Source: Siphonodentalium dalli
Lineage: Eukaryota > Mollusca > Scaphopoda > Gadilida > Siphonodentaliidae
Length of the DNA: 64,000 nucleotides
NCBI GenBank assembly: GCA_032622095.1
Contig: CP136062.1
Location: 150,342,875 to 150,406,874, forward strand
Direction: 5' to 3'
Position numbers and translations under genes: made by a program
Notes under the pieces: model-generated
Databases searched by the model: none
What the model was told of the DNA's origin: nothing
Seen by the model: the letters and a program-made list of their open reading frames with translations, nothing else
Part shown: positions 11,105-21,793 of the stretch, piece after piece
Position numbering within the stretch: position 1 is the stretch's first letter
How the letters are laid out: each line of letters starts with the position of its first letter

Positions 11105-11914
11105 TTATTGTAACCACTTATGTTCGCGGATTTCAGAGAGGGTTATGCGTTTATTCACATCTGGTTCCAGAAGTCTCAATACTAAATCGACACAGTCATT
11201 CCCAACTTCGAGCGATTTTGGCAGCAGTGTTTCTCCGGGGGTTTGATTCTTCACAATTTTCTGGATATATGAGTTGCTGAATGGCATTCTTCCAAACACC
11301 AATGAGTACATAATTATGCCCAAGCTCCATATATCTGCCATAAATGGATCGTAGTTTTCGCCCCGTATTATTTCAGGAGAAATATATGAAGAGCTCCCAC
11401 AGAAAGTATTGCTCAATTCCTTCATGTTGGACATGCGCCTCGCAAAGCCAAAGTCGGTTATCTTTGCTTTGCCATTTAAGTCGAGCAGGATATTTTCCAA
11501 TTTGAGATCTCGGTGCGCTATCTTCTGCTCATGCAGATTAACAACACCGTGAATAATTTGTTTGAATAATTGCTTTGCTTCGCCTTCGTTCATGGGGCCA
11601 TTGTCAGTAATTTTGTCCAAGAGGTCACCTCCCCGAACCAGTTCCATGAAGATGTAAATATTTTCCTTCAGTTCGATAACATTATGCAGCTTGACAACGC
11701 TATCTGAACTAATGCTCGAGAGAACGTTTATTTCTCTCGGTAAGAACTTTTCTAGGAACTCGGGTGAAGCATTCGTCTTATTGATTATTTTCACCGCCAT
11801 TTCGACGGCTTTCTTTCCATTATTGTATACGCATTCTCTGATCTTGCCGAACGACCCTTCGCCCAGCTTTCGACCCAGAATGTATCCTTTTTTCGCAAGA
11901 AATGAATTTTCCAT
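11105..11914 (-). CDS. TSSK-like kinase, copy K5
   Basis: Full length and, by eye, identical in protein sequence to K2. TATA box at 11952-11959. Its spacer side (near 11080) shares the GTTCAGAAT variant with K3. Confidence 0.9.
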   Translation of the reverse strand: MENSFLAKKGYILGRKLGEGSFGKIRECVYNNGKKAVEMAVKIINKTNASPEFLEKFLPREINVLSSISSDSVVKLHNVIELKENIYIFMELVRGGDLLDKITDNGPMNEGEAKQLFKQIIHGVVNLHEQKIAHRDLKLENILLDLNGKAKITDFGFARRMSNMKELSNTFCGSSSYISPEIIRGENYDPFMADIWSLGIIMYSLVFGRMPFSNSYIQKIVKNQTPGETLLPKSLEVGNDCVDLVLRLLEPDVNKRITLSEIREHKWLQ

Positions 11915-12008
11915 TTTTATTATAGAAAGTTTGAACTTTGTCCATTTCCTTTATTTATAGATTTTTTTCCAAACGACCCGAGCATCGGAGCGTGACCCTT
12001 GTCATAAA

Positions 12009-13854
12009 GGTCACGACATTGTCAACCGGACTTGGATGTATAAAAGCCTCCTTTATCAGAGATTTCTTCATTTACAATGTCCTGAAAAACTATTTCACTT
12101 TGGAGCAATGACAAGTTGAGAAACTTGGATTGTTCACTTTTGATTACGAAACAACTTTTACTATTAAAAAAATTTGATGAATAAATGTTTCCGTGCATTT
12201 CACGGAAACATGGAATTTCCCCACCCCCGCAATCGGTGAACGTCACATACATGTTATAAAGGTCACGACATTGCCAACCGGACTTGGATGTATAAAAGCC
12301 TCCTTTATCAAAGATTTCTTCATTTACAATGTCCTGAAAAACTATTCCACTTTGGAGCAATGACAAGTTGAGAAACTTGGATTGTTCACTTTTGATTACG
12401 AAACAACTTTTACTATAAAAAAAATCTGATGAATAAATGTTTCCGTGCATTTCACGGACACTTGGAATTTACCCACCCCCGCAATCGATGAACGTCACAG
12501 ACAAGTTATAACGGTCACGACATTGCCAACCGGACTTGGATGTATAAAAGCCTCCTTTATCAAAGATTTCTTCATTTACAATGTCCTGAAAAACTATTCC
12601 ACTTTGGAGCAATGACAAGTTGAGAAACTTGGATTGTTCACTTTTGATTACGAAACAACTTTTACTATAAAAACAATCTGATGAAAGCAAGTTTCCGTGC
12701 ATTTCACGGAAACTTGGAATTTCCCCACCCCCGCAATCGGTTAACGTCACAGACATGTTATAAAGGTCACGACATTGCCAACCGGACATGGATGTATAAA
12801 AGCCTCCTTTATCAAAGATTTCTTCATTTACAATGTCCTGAAAAACTATTCCACTTTGGAGCAATGACAAGTTGAGAAACTTGGATTGTTCACTTTTGAT
12901 TACGAAACAACTTTTACTATAAAAAAAATCTGATGAATAAATGTTTCCGTGCATTTCACGGAAACATGGAATTTCCCCACCCCAGCAATCGGTGAACGTC
13001 ACAGACATGTTATAAAGGTCACGACATTGCCAACCGGACTTGGATGTATAAAAGCCTCCTTTATCAAAGATTTCTTCATTTACAATGTCCTGAAAAACTA
13101 TTCCACTTTGGAGCAATGACAAGTTGAGAAACTTGGATTGTTCACTTTTGATTACGAAACAACTTTTACTATAAAAACAATCTGATGAAAGCAAGTTTCC
13201 GTGCATTTCACGGAAACTTGGAATTTCCCCACCCACGCAATCGGTTAACGTCACAGACATGTTATAAAGGTCACGACATTGCCAACCGGACATGGATGTA
13301 TAAAAGCCTCCTTTATCAAAGATTTCTTCATTTACAATGTCCTGAAAAACTATTCCACTTTGGAGCAATGACAAGTTGAGAAACTTGGATTGTTCACTTT
13401 TGATTACGAAACAACTTTTACTATAAAAAAAATCTGATGAATAAATGTTTCCGTGCATTTCACGGAAACATGGAATTTCCCCACCCCCGCAATCGGTGAA
13501 CGTCACAGACATGTTATAAAGGTCACGACATTGCCAACCGGACTTGGATGTATAAAAGCCTCCTTTATCAAAGATTTCTTCATTTACAATGTCCTGAAAA
13601 ACTATTCCACTTTGGAGCAATGACAAGTTGAGAAACTTGGATTGTTCACTTTTGATTACGAAACAACTTTTACTATAAAAACAATCTGATGAAAGCAAGT
13701 TTCCGTGCATTTCACGGAAACTTGGAATTTCCCCGCCCCCGCAAATTTCTTCATTTGAAAAACTATTTCACTTTGGAGCAATGACAAGTTGAGAAACTTG
13801 GATTGTTCACTTTTGATTACGAAATAACTTTTACTATACAAAAATCTGATTCCG
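12009..13854 (-). repeat. Spacer array A5: seven 252-bp subrepeats plus truncated copy
   Basis: Same type as A1 and A3. One subrepeat has CACCCCAGCAATC near 12978 where the others have CACCCCCGCAATC, a private change. Confidence 0.85.
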
Positions 13855-13993
13855 TGCAGGACAAAACCATGAACTGCAAAAAAGGAAAAATTAACGGGGA
13901 TTCCCCTTCCATACAAACGACAGAACCAGTCCTTGTGAGTCTTGGAAATGTTTGTATATAAAATTTGGTTCAGAATTTTTATAAAGAAAAAAA

Positions 13994-14803
13994 TTATTGT
14001 AACCACTTATGTTCGCGGATTTCAGAGAGGGTTATGCGTTTATTCACATCTGGTTCCAGAAGTCTCAATACTAAATCGACACAGTCATTCCCAACTTCGA
14101 GCGATTTTGGCAGCAGTGTTTCTCCGGGGGTTTGATTCTTCACAATTTTCTGGATATATGAGTTGCTGAATGGCATTCTTCCAAACACCAATGAGTACAT
14201 AATTATGCCCAAGCTCCATATATCTGCCATAAATGGATCGTAGTTTTCGCCCCGTATTATTTCAGGAGAAATATATGAAGAGCTCCCACAGAAAGTATTG
14301 CTCAATTCCTTCATGTTGGACATGCGCCTCGCAAAGCCAAAGTCGGTTATCTTTGCTTTGCCATTTAAGTCGAGCAGGATATTTTCCAATTTGAGATCTC
14401 GGTGCGCTATCTTCTGCTCATGCAGATTAACAACACCGTGAATAATTTGTTTGAATAATTGCTTTGCTTCGCCTTCGTTCATGGGGCCATTGTCAGTAAT
14501 TTTGTCCAAGAGGTCACCTCCCCGAACCAGTTCCATGAAGATGTAAATATTTTCCTTCAGTTCGATAACATTATGCAGCTTGACAACGCTATCTGAACTA
14601 ATGCTCGAGAGAACGTTTATTTCTCTCGGTAAGAACTTTTCTAGGAACTCGGGTGAAGCATTCGTATTATTGATTATTTTCACCGCCATTTCGACGGCTT
14701 TCTTTCCATTATTGTATACGCATTCTCTGATCTTGCCGAACGACCCTTCGCCCAGCTTTCGACCCAGAATGTATCCTTTTTTCGCAAGAAATGAATTTTC
14801 CAT
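13994..14803 (-). CDS. TSSK-like kinase, copy K6
   Basis: Full length with one change from K2, K46N, just after the ATP-binding lysine in IINNTNA. Catalytic motifs are intact. TATA box at 14841-14848. It is the last kinase before insertion I1; the spacer upstream of it is the one that I1 splits. Confidence 0.9.
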   Translation of the reverse strand: MENSFLAKKGYILGRKLGEGSFGKIRECVYNNGKKAVEMAVKIINNTNASPEFLEKFLPREINVLSSISSDSVVKLHNVIELKENIYIFMELVRGGDLLDKITDNGPMNEGEAKQLFKQIIHGVVNLHEQKIAHRDLKLENILLDLNGKAKITDFGFARRMSNMKELSNTFCGSSSYISPEIIRGENYDPFMADIWSLGIIMYSLVFGRMPFSNSYIQKIVKNQTPGETLLPKSLEVGNDCVDLVLRLLEPDVNKRITLSEIREHKWLQ

Positions 14804-14897
14804 TTTTATTATAGAAAGTTTGAACTTTGTCCATTTCCTTTATTTATAGATTTTTTTCCAAACGACCCGAGCATCGGAGCGTGACCCTTGTCATAAA

Positions 14898-15260
14898 GGT
14901 CACGACATTGTCAACCGGACTTGGATGTATAAAAGCCTCCTTTATCAGAGATTTCTTCATTTACAATGTCCTGAAAAACTATTTCACTTTGGAGCAATGA
15001 CAAGTTGAGAAACTTGGATTGTTCACTTTTGATTACGAAACAACTTTTACTATTAAAAAAATTTGATGAATAAATGTTTCCGTGCATTTCACGGAAACAT
15101 GGAATTTCCCCACCCCCGCAATCGGTGAACGTCACATACATGTTATAAAGGTCACGACATTGCCAACCGGACTTGGATGTATAAAAGCCTCCTTTATCAA
15201 AGATTTCTTCATTTACAATGTCCTGAAAAACTATTCCACTTTGGAGCAATGACAAGTTGA
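14898..15260 (-). repeat. Spacer array A6, left part, broken by insertion I1
   Basis: About one and a half subrepeats run up to GACAAGTTGA at 15260, where I1 begins. The array resumes at 21064 with TGAGAAACTTGG, repeating the three bases TGA. Removing I1 and one TGA restores the ordinary subrepeat. Confidence 0.85.
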
Positions 15261-15907
15261 GGTGACACTCCACAGTTTCGAATGATCAGTAGGGGTGAAT
15301 TTCTTGTAAAAAAGAGTCACCCATATTGGGCCCCATGTATATATACCATGGGCCAAGGGAAGTTTGGTTATGGAATGCTAAATTTTTTCAAGGTGTCCTA
15401 AAGTTTTTATAAATATAGCCAGAGGGGGCGTGGTTTGGTGTGTAGTGGTCAACTTGGGATTGCGGGAAACAGTGGCTGTAAATTTGAAATCGTGTTTTTT
15501 CACTTGAAAATTTGTCATCTGCTTTCAAAACTCCAAATATTTCAATTCTAACGGCGAAAGTCCTCAATTTTTTCATATTGCATAGCTAAGCCAGTATTTT
15601 TGTGATACTGTTAGGTTAGTAAAGCCAAAAAAATCTGATTTTCATGTTATATGGTCAGAAAATGGGCCATTTTGGAGTGATTTTTGCATGAAAAATGCAG
15701 TTTTTGCTGTGCAGATCAAGGGGCATAACTCTATTTTTCGATACCGACACTAAAAAAAATTAAGGACACAGGAAAGTCCACAATGCATGCATTGCATACA
15801 TATATAACTTAATGGGTTTATAACAATAAATGGCTGTTGAAGTTGCCACCTGAATTACACCATGCATGTTTTTCAAGGGATCGGGTGAGAAACTGTGGAG
15901 TGTCACC
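15261..15907 (+). repeat. I1 left end repeat, subfamily A (647 bp)
   Basis: The 19-bp inverted ends are followed inward by GAATGATCAGTAGGGG, a block shared with subfamilies B and C. Other shared blocks are GAAACAGTGGCT (about 15463), AAAATTTGTCATCTGC (about 15506) and GGGGCATAACTCT (about 15720). The rest is diverged from B and C. The ORF at 15388-15576 is not kept in the other subfamilies, so I do not treat it as a gene. Confidence 0.85.
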
Positions 15908-17370
15908 TTAAAGCTCAAGGAAAACCACTCATAAATCAATTTGTCCCCACATCCGGTTGTAACTATAGCAATCTGATTGTCTACAACGCCACGTATAAAT
16001 CACCATGTCACCCGTCACCCTTGACAGCGGGGTATAAGAGGACGTGCGGCTAACATCGGGGATATATGAGCATGTGAAACATGGGGGGTGGGGGGGGGGG
16101 TATATGAATCACCCTTGAAGTTGAAGTTGAACTGGCCGTTTCTGCCAATCATGACGTTGCTCTCGCATGCCGAATTTGATGTCACCTTAATGCCGGATAC
16201 ATAGGTCAGCTACTGTTATCTCTGGCAACATTGTAGCGTACATGGGGATTTAATATATTAACCTGTATGTCTCTTTTTGAACCCCTCGGCTCCACCTTGC
16301 GGTTCAAAATCGACATCCAGATATTAAATCTCCAATTGTACCGCCGATGTTGCCGAAGATAACTAATAATATCACTACTGTCTTAGTGTCTATCCAGTAT
16401 CCTCACTAAAGAATTTAGTGGAAGTTTCCTTGCTTATATTCCCCTTTCATATCTATATGGAGTCAACATTTGTGTGAAATAGGTATATTTCCAATTATGA
16501 ATTGCCATCGTGCAGCCCCTGGGGGAGGGGCGCATTAATATGACAAATTATCTGACACTGGCCACTGCATGAACATTCATCAGTGAATATCAACCCGAGA
16601 ATGTACCCACTAGTGTTAGAACACGGTGATGTTGATGCACTGATATGCCATGTTGACATCAGTATTTATTACACACCTCATGATTCTTATTAATACCAGT
16701 ATGCAAATACATATAGAGCTCATCTAAATAAAAAGAGTGATACGAAACCTATTATCTGATTAATTTTCTACGCATCACAACATTATTGTCCCATGACACG
16801 GTACTCCAATTGAATAATGACAAAAAACCAGGGGTGTGGATATCTCACCCTGCCCACCCCCACCCCGACTTTGGTAAAAAATCTTCAACAGTTTGAAATT
16901 TGATGCCTGCCATTGGTTTGGTTCAAGGGGGGGGGGTTATTATGATTTTTTTTTAACTTTTATACCAGCAACCCCCCCCCCCCCCCCACCGGAACAGAGA
17001 CTCTAGCTACATCCCTGCATTATACCAATCTGAACAATGATGCAATGTTAAAATGCTTTATTGAATGAATTAAAATAATGTGTTATGAGCTCTAAATTCA
17101 GAAATAGTTTTCTGTGGTCAACACAAAATGGTGTGTAATAAATAATGAACAGCACATTTATGTACATGTGCAGCATTGCCTGAGAGTTTTGTTCTGTGTG
17201 CTACTATTTGAACCTAGGGACTTGTAGTGTCACACTGAACAAAAAACTCTTGTGATAATGATGTATACATATACATTCCTGTGTCTTTCTACATATTTAC
17301 CTAATAGCACTGATGAACTGCAATATGCAGTCAGCGCATCGGCTTCATCCTGATCTGATACTAGTGCCCG
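15908..17370. other. I1 inner left region, no gene recognised
   Basis: This stretch begins with TTAA next to the end repeat and has stops in all frames at short intervals. It contains G-rich runs (about 16081-16101), a fold-back structure (16215-16363), and a G10 run at 16927-16936 facing a C16 run at 16972-16987. A pyrimidine-rich TTTGCAG just before the nuclease ATG (about 17386-17392) could be a splice acceptor, so a short upstream exon of the nuclease may lie here. I see nothing else to support. Confidence 0.5.
16215..16363. repeat. Imperfect fold-back with nested inner hairpin
   Basis: Arms of about 42 bp (16215-16256 and 16321-16363) are inverted, imperfect copies of each other. They share GTTATCT, GGCAACAT and a GATTTAATAT / ATATTAAATC pair. 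Nested inside is the perfect pair TTTTGAACC (16275-16283) and GGTTCAAAA (16301-16309). Weaker matching extends outward. It may be a small miniature element inside I1 or a structural part of it. Confidence 0.55.
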
Positions 17371-17400
17371 TGTGTTCTGTTTTATATTTGCAGCTTCAGC

Positions 17401-17805
17401 ATGGCTCCAGTCCGACGACACAATATATTCCAGATCAAATTGTGCCAAGATGATGTACATCGGTTTCAGAGGTACTTGTGGCTGCACAGTATCGATGTTG
17501 CAGATTGTGTTTTTTGGGATGGAAAACCAAATAAAGATGGCTATGGTTTCTATAACCTCACCTTTATGGACAGTGGTACGCGGGTGAAGAAGAAGGTCTT
17601 GGTGCACCGGCTGGCTTATTACTTGCACCACAACCAGCCGCCGTTGAGTGATTCGAAGCATGTTTCCCACCTCTGCCATAAGAAGATGTGCATCAACGTT
17701 TGTCATTTGAGTTTGGAACCGGGGCGAGTTAATGGAAAGAGACAGGACTGCAAGCGGGATGGGGTGTGTCGACATCACAGAGGTTACCCTGACTGCCTCT
17801 TGTGA
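17401..17805 (+). CDS. His-Me finger nuclease, homing-endonuclease zinc-binding type
   Basis: The 134-residue product has the layout of the His-Me finger family that includes the zinc-binding loop of homing endonucleases such as I-PpoI. HRLAYYL is at 69-75, and SHLCHKKMC (89-97) carries the putative catalytic H90. It is followed by C101/H102, N111 as a likely metal ligand, and a second Cys/His cluster C117, C123, H125 or H126 and C132. The ATG is 8 bases after a possible splice acceptor TTTGCAG, so the true protein may begin upstream. It converges on the transposase, with only about 137 bp between the two stop codons. A role in nicking or cutting DNA for the host element is inferred from the family and location. 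It could also be an independent homing-type gene that hitchhikes. Confidence 0.7.
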   Translation: MAPVRRHNIFQIKLCQDDVHRFQRYLWLHSIDVADCVFWDGKPNKDGYGFYNLTFMDSGTRVKKKVLVHRLAYYLHHNQPPLSDSKHVSHLCHKKMCINVCHLSLEPGRVNGKRQDCKRDGVCRHHRGYPDCLL

Positions 17806-17922
17806 GATGTATGGTGGGTACATTTTTATGTTTTGTACAGAGAATAACACATTATATGCTCCTATATAATATTTATCTATTTTTATATAAAGGAACTATT
17901 TAGGTGCATGATATACATGTTG

Positions 17923-17936
17923 AATAAAAAAATAAA
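17923..17936 (+). terminator. Poly(A) signals for the nuclease gene
   Basis: Two AATAAA hexamers (17923-17928 and 17931-17936) lie about 120 bp after the nuclease stop, in the short gap before the convergent transposase stop at 17942. Confidence 0.55.
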
Positions 17937-17941
17937 ACATC

Positions 17942-19853
17942 CTACGGCCTGATCCTTGTATTCATTCCATATGAATGTTCATCTTTTTGAACTATTGAAC
18001 TGTTTGAGTAGAATGAGCCTTCTGCAGTTGCTCTGTTGTATTTCATTTTACGGCTCAAATAGCGCTTCTGCTTCGACTCAAATGTAGATTTGTATTCTCT
18101 GTGGTATGATCCCCTCCGATCTTTCTTTTTCATCTGCACGTTCATTATATCATTTTTTCCACACTTCAGTCCAATATCTTTAGCTAAAAGAAGGGTTGAT
18201 TTTCCTGTGCCAAAGGTAGCCGAATGAAGAGCAGAATGACATAGAGCGGTGAAATTTCTTGTCCATGTAGTATTTTTTGGTGCATAGGTGAATATTCGCT
18301 GATGAAGGTTTTCATTCTTGTTGGTGGTGAAGAGTTGGGAAAGTTTGCTGATGGTGTCGGGAACTGCAAATTTATTTATGATGCATTGGATCTTTAATTT
18401 ATCCTTTTTCACTAAATTTAGATGTTTGCCGTGAGGTAGATGCCTGGCACTGTATGATTTTAAGTGTGCAATGCAAACCAATGATGATTGACGACAGTTC
18501 TGGTGGTTATTGGAAAAACAGGGTAAAACATTTTTTGTGGCTGCAATGAATCTTTTGATGAATGAATCTTCCGTATGGATTGTTCTTCTGGTACGAACTA
18601 GTTCTGTCTGGATCCGCCTTCGGAAGCTTCCAGACAGCTTGGCCATGTATATAGGTTTGTCAATTCCATTCATCGCTGTACATAGTTTGATTTTTTTAAT
18701 ATTTTTTTGCAATGTTCGCATTTTATGTACATAGCAGTGGTAATGCTTTATTTTGTTTCCAGATTTTTTTGAATATTCTCTTATTGCTTTTCCCATTTGA
18801 GTACTGCAATCAGTGGTAACTGATCTCACTCCAATGATTTCTTTTCTTTCTATTTTCTGTAAATGATTTTTTATTGATGCTGATTCACTGGAAGAAATTG
18901 ATTTCAATGTTGGATAGTTTCTGCGGCATCCTTTACTTTCGCCCATATCATGTGTGCAATTTCTTTTATTGCATAGTTTTGTACATACATCAAGTGATAA
19001 GGGAAATTTTTTTGAAGTTACATGTTCAGTTGCTACTGACACAGCTTGCGTCCCTGCCTCATACCCTGTTTGAGGGCGGTTGTTGTATGCTGTGTCAATA
19101 GCAACATCTGCCTTGGCTTCAGTTCCAGAAAGCCGCATTACATCTCCAACAAATCTCTGATTCTCTTCCAAGACACCTTCATTCTGTTTGATGACACCAT
19201 CAGCTATATTGTTCAATCTGGTATGGAGTAATGATTGGGCTGGTGATTGAATGTTTAAACATGATAAAATCATGCGAATATCTGATGGTCCGATCTTTGT
19301 CTTCATCATCGCTAAACAAAGACGGTCATTTAGGCTACCTTTGGCGGGCCCGCGTCTTTTAGCTTCTGACACTGAAGAAAGGGCATGTGGCAATCCTTGG
19401 TAACTACAAAACCTACATTTGAGCGAAGCAGAAACACACAAACCTTGTCTCTTTGATAGAACAATCCTGGGCTCAGGCCTATCGCACAAATCTCCATGGT
19501 CTGAAAAAAAACCCTCCATATAGTTCATCCAGTAACGGGATATTAACTATGACGTTTTCGCCTTCTTTGAACTGCGTATCAAGTGAAGTATCATCATCAT
19601 GTGCCTTCGGTCTCAATTTTGTTGGCACAAGATATTCCGGCATCAATCGGTTTGCTTCACTGAATAATACCGGATCTGGTCTCTTTAAAATTTCAACTGC
19701 TGGCCTCTTGACAATTTCTGATTCCTCCACATCAAGTGTATTCATTCCTCGAACATTATTTCCCTTGTTGAAAAATCCCGTGTTCTTTTCTCCCTTTTTT
19801 GGTCTTCCTCTTTTAAGTTTAATCCTAGGTGCCATTTTTAACATATTTAACAT
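17942..19853 (-). CDS. Mutator-like DDE transposase with AT-hook, one frameshift
   Basis: Two overlapping frames make one protein of roughly 630 residues. The N-terminal frame (19853 to about 19510) has an AT-hook, KRGRPKKG, soon after the likely start MAPRIKL at 19835, which has a good AAAATGG context. The second frame (528 codons, 19528-17942) has a CxxC pair (C38, C41). It also has VAIDTAYNN with D145, a C/H cluster ending CRRNYP (182-206), VTTDCSTQ with D240, HYHCYVHK (262-269), HQNC (342-345) and NKNENLH with E406. These match the order of the invertebrate Mutator-like transposase domain, with D145, D240 and E406 as the candidate DDE triad. The frames meet at an A8 run (19504-19511), where a one-base change would join DELYGGFF to SDHGDL. 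So this copy is either freshly broken or contains a sequencing error. The family call is from motif layout only. Confidence 0.7.
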
Positions 19854-20415
19854 TCATATAACAAAGGGGAATAACTCATATGGGGGAAACTCCCTTTCTT
19901 TCCATGGTTACCAACGATGTCATTTAACTGTTACACACACAGTATGCTGTTATTGTCATTGGGGAATTTCCCTGCTCCCATAGTTACCTATTTTGCCCAT
20001 GAGGTCACACCCTTAGCTACTCAGATAGCTGTTTCCATGTTCAGGTGCCCCTTGTTTACCAAAAAAAGCCACACCATGAAGCATAACAGTTAAATAAATG
20101 AGACAACTATGGTGCTGGATGGTTATTATGGTGCTGGGTGGTTCGCGAAGGCAATCAGTATTATAAGAAGTGGCATATGTGGTGTATTAGAGTTATAGCA
20201 CATAAAAATATCCAAAATGACGTTATGAACGTCACACATAACAGCACTGTCTCTCTGCATAGGATAACAGACAAACATGCACCTAAACCTAGACAGCCAT
20301 TGCTCAACATTGTTATAAGAAGCATGGCATGTCATATATCATTTTAATCGACATAGCCCATAGAATGTAGCCAAAGGGGAATTGTTGTGATTTGATAGGA
20401 CTTGGATGTCCTTAA
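19854..20415. other. I1 inner right region: transposase upstream and subterminal sequence
   Basis: No gene is supported. The stretch just upstream of the transposase has GGGGAATAACTCA (near 19866), similar to the end-repeat core. Near 20216-20232 two CRE-like halves face each other, TGACGTTATGAACGTCA. The segment 20322-20350 matches the linkers of I2-I4. The region ends with TTAA directly against the right end repeat. Confidence 0.5.
20322..20350 (+). other. Subterminal block shared by I1 and the I2-I4 linkers
   Basis: Twenty-nine bases here match the linker block at 24551-24579 at 25 positions, including ATATATCATTTTAA. The distance from the end of the block to the inner TTAA is 62 bp in both cases (20412 and 24641). 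Equal spacing argues for common descent, and perhaps for a protein-binding or end-recognition role. Confidence 0.6.
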
Positions 20416-21063
20416 GGTGACACTCCACAGTTTCGAATGATCAGTAGGGGTGAATTTCTTGTAAAAAAGAGTCACCCATATTGGGCCCCATGTATATATA
20501 CCATGGGCCAAGGGAAGTTTGGTTATGGAATGCTAAATTTTTTCAAGGTGTCCTAAAGTTTTTATAAATATAGCCAGAGGGGGCGTGGTTTGGTGTGTAG
20601 TGGTCAACTTGGGATTGCGGGAAACAGTGGCTGTAAATTTGAAATCGTGTTTTTTTCACTTGAAAATTTGTCATCTGCTTTCAAAACTCCAAATATTTCA
20701 ATTCTAACGGCGAAAGTCCTCAATTTTTTCATATTGCATAGCTAAGCCAGTATTTTTGTGATACTGTTAGGTTAGTAAAGCCAAAAAAATCTGATTTTCA
20801 TGTTATATGGTCAGAAAATGGGCCATTTTGGAGTGATTTTTGCATGAAAAATGCAGTTTTTGCTGTGCAGATCAAGGGGCATAACTCTATTTTTCGATAC
20901 CGACACTAAAAAAAATTAAGGACACAGGAAAGTCCACAATGCATGCATTGCATACATATATAACTTAATGGGTTTATAACAATAAATGGCTGTTGAAGTT
21001 GCCACCTGAATTACACCATGCATGTTTTTCAAGGGATCGGGTGAGAAACTGTGGAGTGTCACC
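20416..21063 (+). repeat. I1 right end repeat, subfamily A (648 bp)
   Basis: A direct copy of 15261-15907 with one extra T in the T-run near 20650. The near identity of the two copies within one element is what LTR-like or recently homogenised end repeats would show. Confidence 0.85.
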
Positions 21064-21793
21064 TGAGAAACTTGGATAGTTCACTTTTGATTACGAAACA
21101 ACTTTTACTATAAAAAAAATCTGATGAATAAATGTTTCCGTGCATTTCACGGACACTTGGAATTTACCCACCCCCGCAATCGATGAACGTCACAGACAAG
21201 TTATAACGGTCACGACATTGCCAACCGGACTTGGATGTATAAAAGCCTCCTTTATCAAAGATTTCTTCATTTACAATGTCCTGAAAAACTATTCCACTTT
21301 GGAGCAATGACAAGTTGAGAAACTTGGATTGTTCACTTTTGATTACGAAACAACTTTTACTATAAAAAAAATCTGATGAATAAATGTTTCCGTGCATTTC
21401 ACGGAAACATGGAATTTCCCCACCCCCGCAATCGGTGAACGTCACAGACATGTTATAAAGGTCACGACATTGCCAACCGGACTTGGATGTATAAAAGCCT
21501 CCTTTATCAAAGATTTCTTCATTTACAATGTCCTGAAAAACTATTCCACTTTGGAGCAATGACAAGTTGAGAAACTTGGATTGTTCACTTTTGATTACGA
21601 AACAACTTTTACTATAAAAACAATCTGATGAAAGCAAGTTTCCGTGCATTTCACGGAAACTTGGAATTTCCCCGCCCCCGCAAATTTCTTCATTTGAAAA
21701 ACTATTTCACTTTGGAGCAATGACAAGTTGAGAAACTTGGATTGTTCACTTTTGATTACGAAATAACTTTTACTATACAAAAATCTGATTCCG
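21064..21793 (-). repeat. Spacer array A6, right part
   Basis: The array continues after the I1 target duplication. Together with 14898-15260 it holds about four subrepeats, three fewer than A1, which matches the net unit length of 2132 bp. The first subrepeat has GGATAGTTC (near 21074) in place of GGATTGTTC. One A is missing near 21827, just beyond the array. Confidence 0.8.

Larger units (their letters stand above)
15261..21063. mobile_element. I1: coding transposon with LTR-like 647-bp direct end repeats
   Basis: This 5803-bp element sits inside a spacer subrepeat with a 3-bp target duplication TGA at 15258-15260 and 21064-21066. Its outer ends are the 19-bp inverted pair GGTGACACTCCACAGTTTC and GAAACTGTGGAGTGTCACC. 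Two direct end repeats (15261-15907 and 20416-21063) differ by a single T in a T-run as far as I can see. The 4508-bp inner region starts and ends with TTAA. It carries a His-Me nuclease gene on plus and a Mutator-like transposase on minus, converging. There is no reverse transcriptase, integrase or capsid-like frame, and the ends are not TG...CA, so it is not an LTR retrotransposon. Classical Mutator elements make 9-11 bp duplications, so this belongs to a different or divergent lineage. Confidence 0.85.

Noticed and set aside
15275-15290. RNA polymerase III B-box in the conserved GTTTCGAATGATC of the end repeats.
   Set aside because: Only a partial match to the B-box consensus, and I saw no A-box at the proper distance or a T-run terminator pattern typical of such genes.
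17230-17850. Minus-strand 206-codon frame over the nuclease gene.
   Set aside because: It lies opposite the His-Me gene, which has clear Cys/His motifs; no domain is visible in the antisense frame.
19500-19540. An intron in place of a frameshift in the transposase, since TTTTTTTTCAG resembles a splice acceptor.
   Set aside because: No suitable donor at a plausible distance was seen, and both frames are open and join smoothly at the A8 run; a one-base change is simpler. Not fully excluded.
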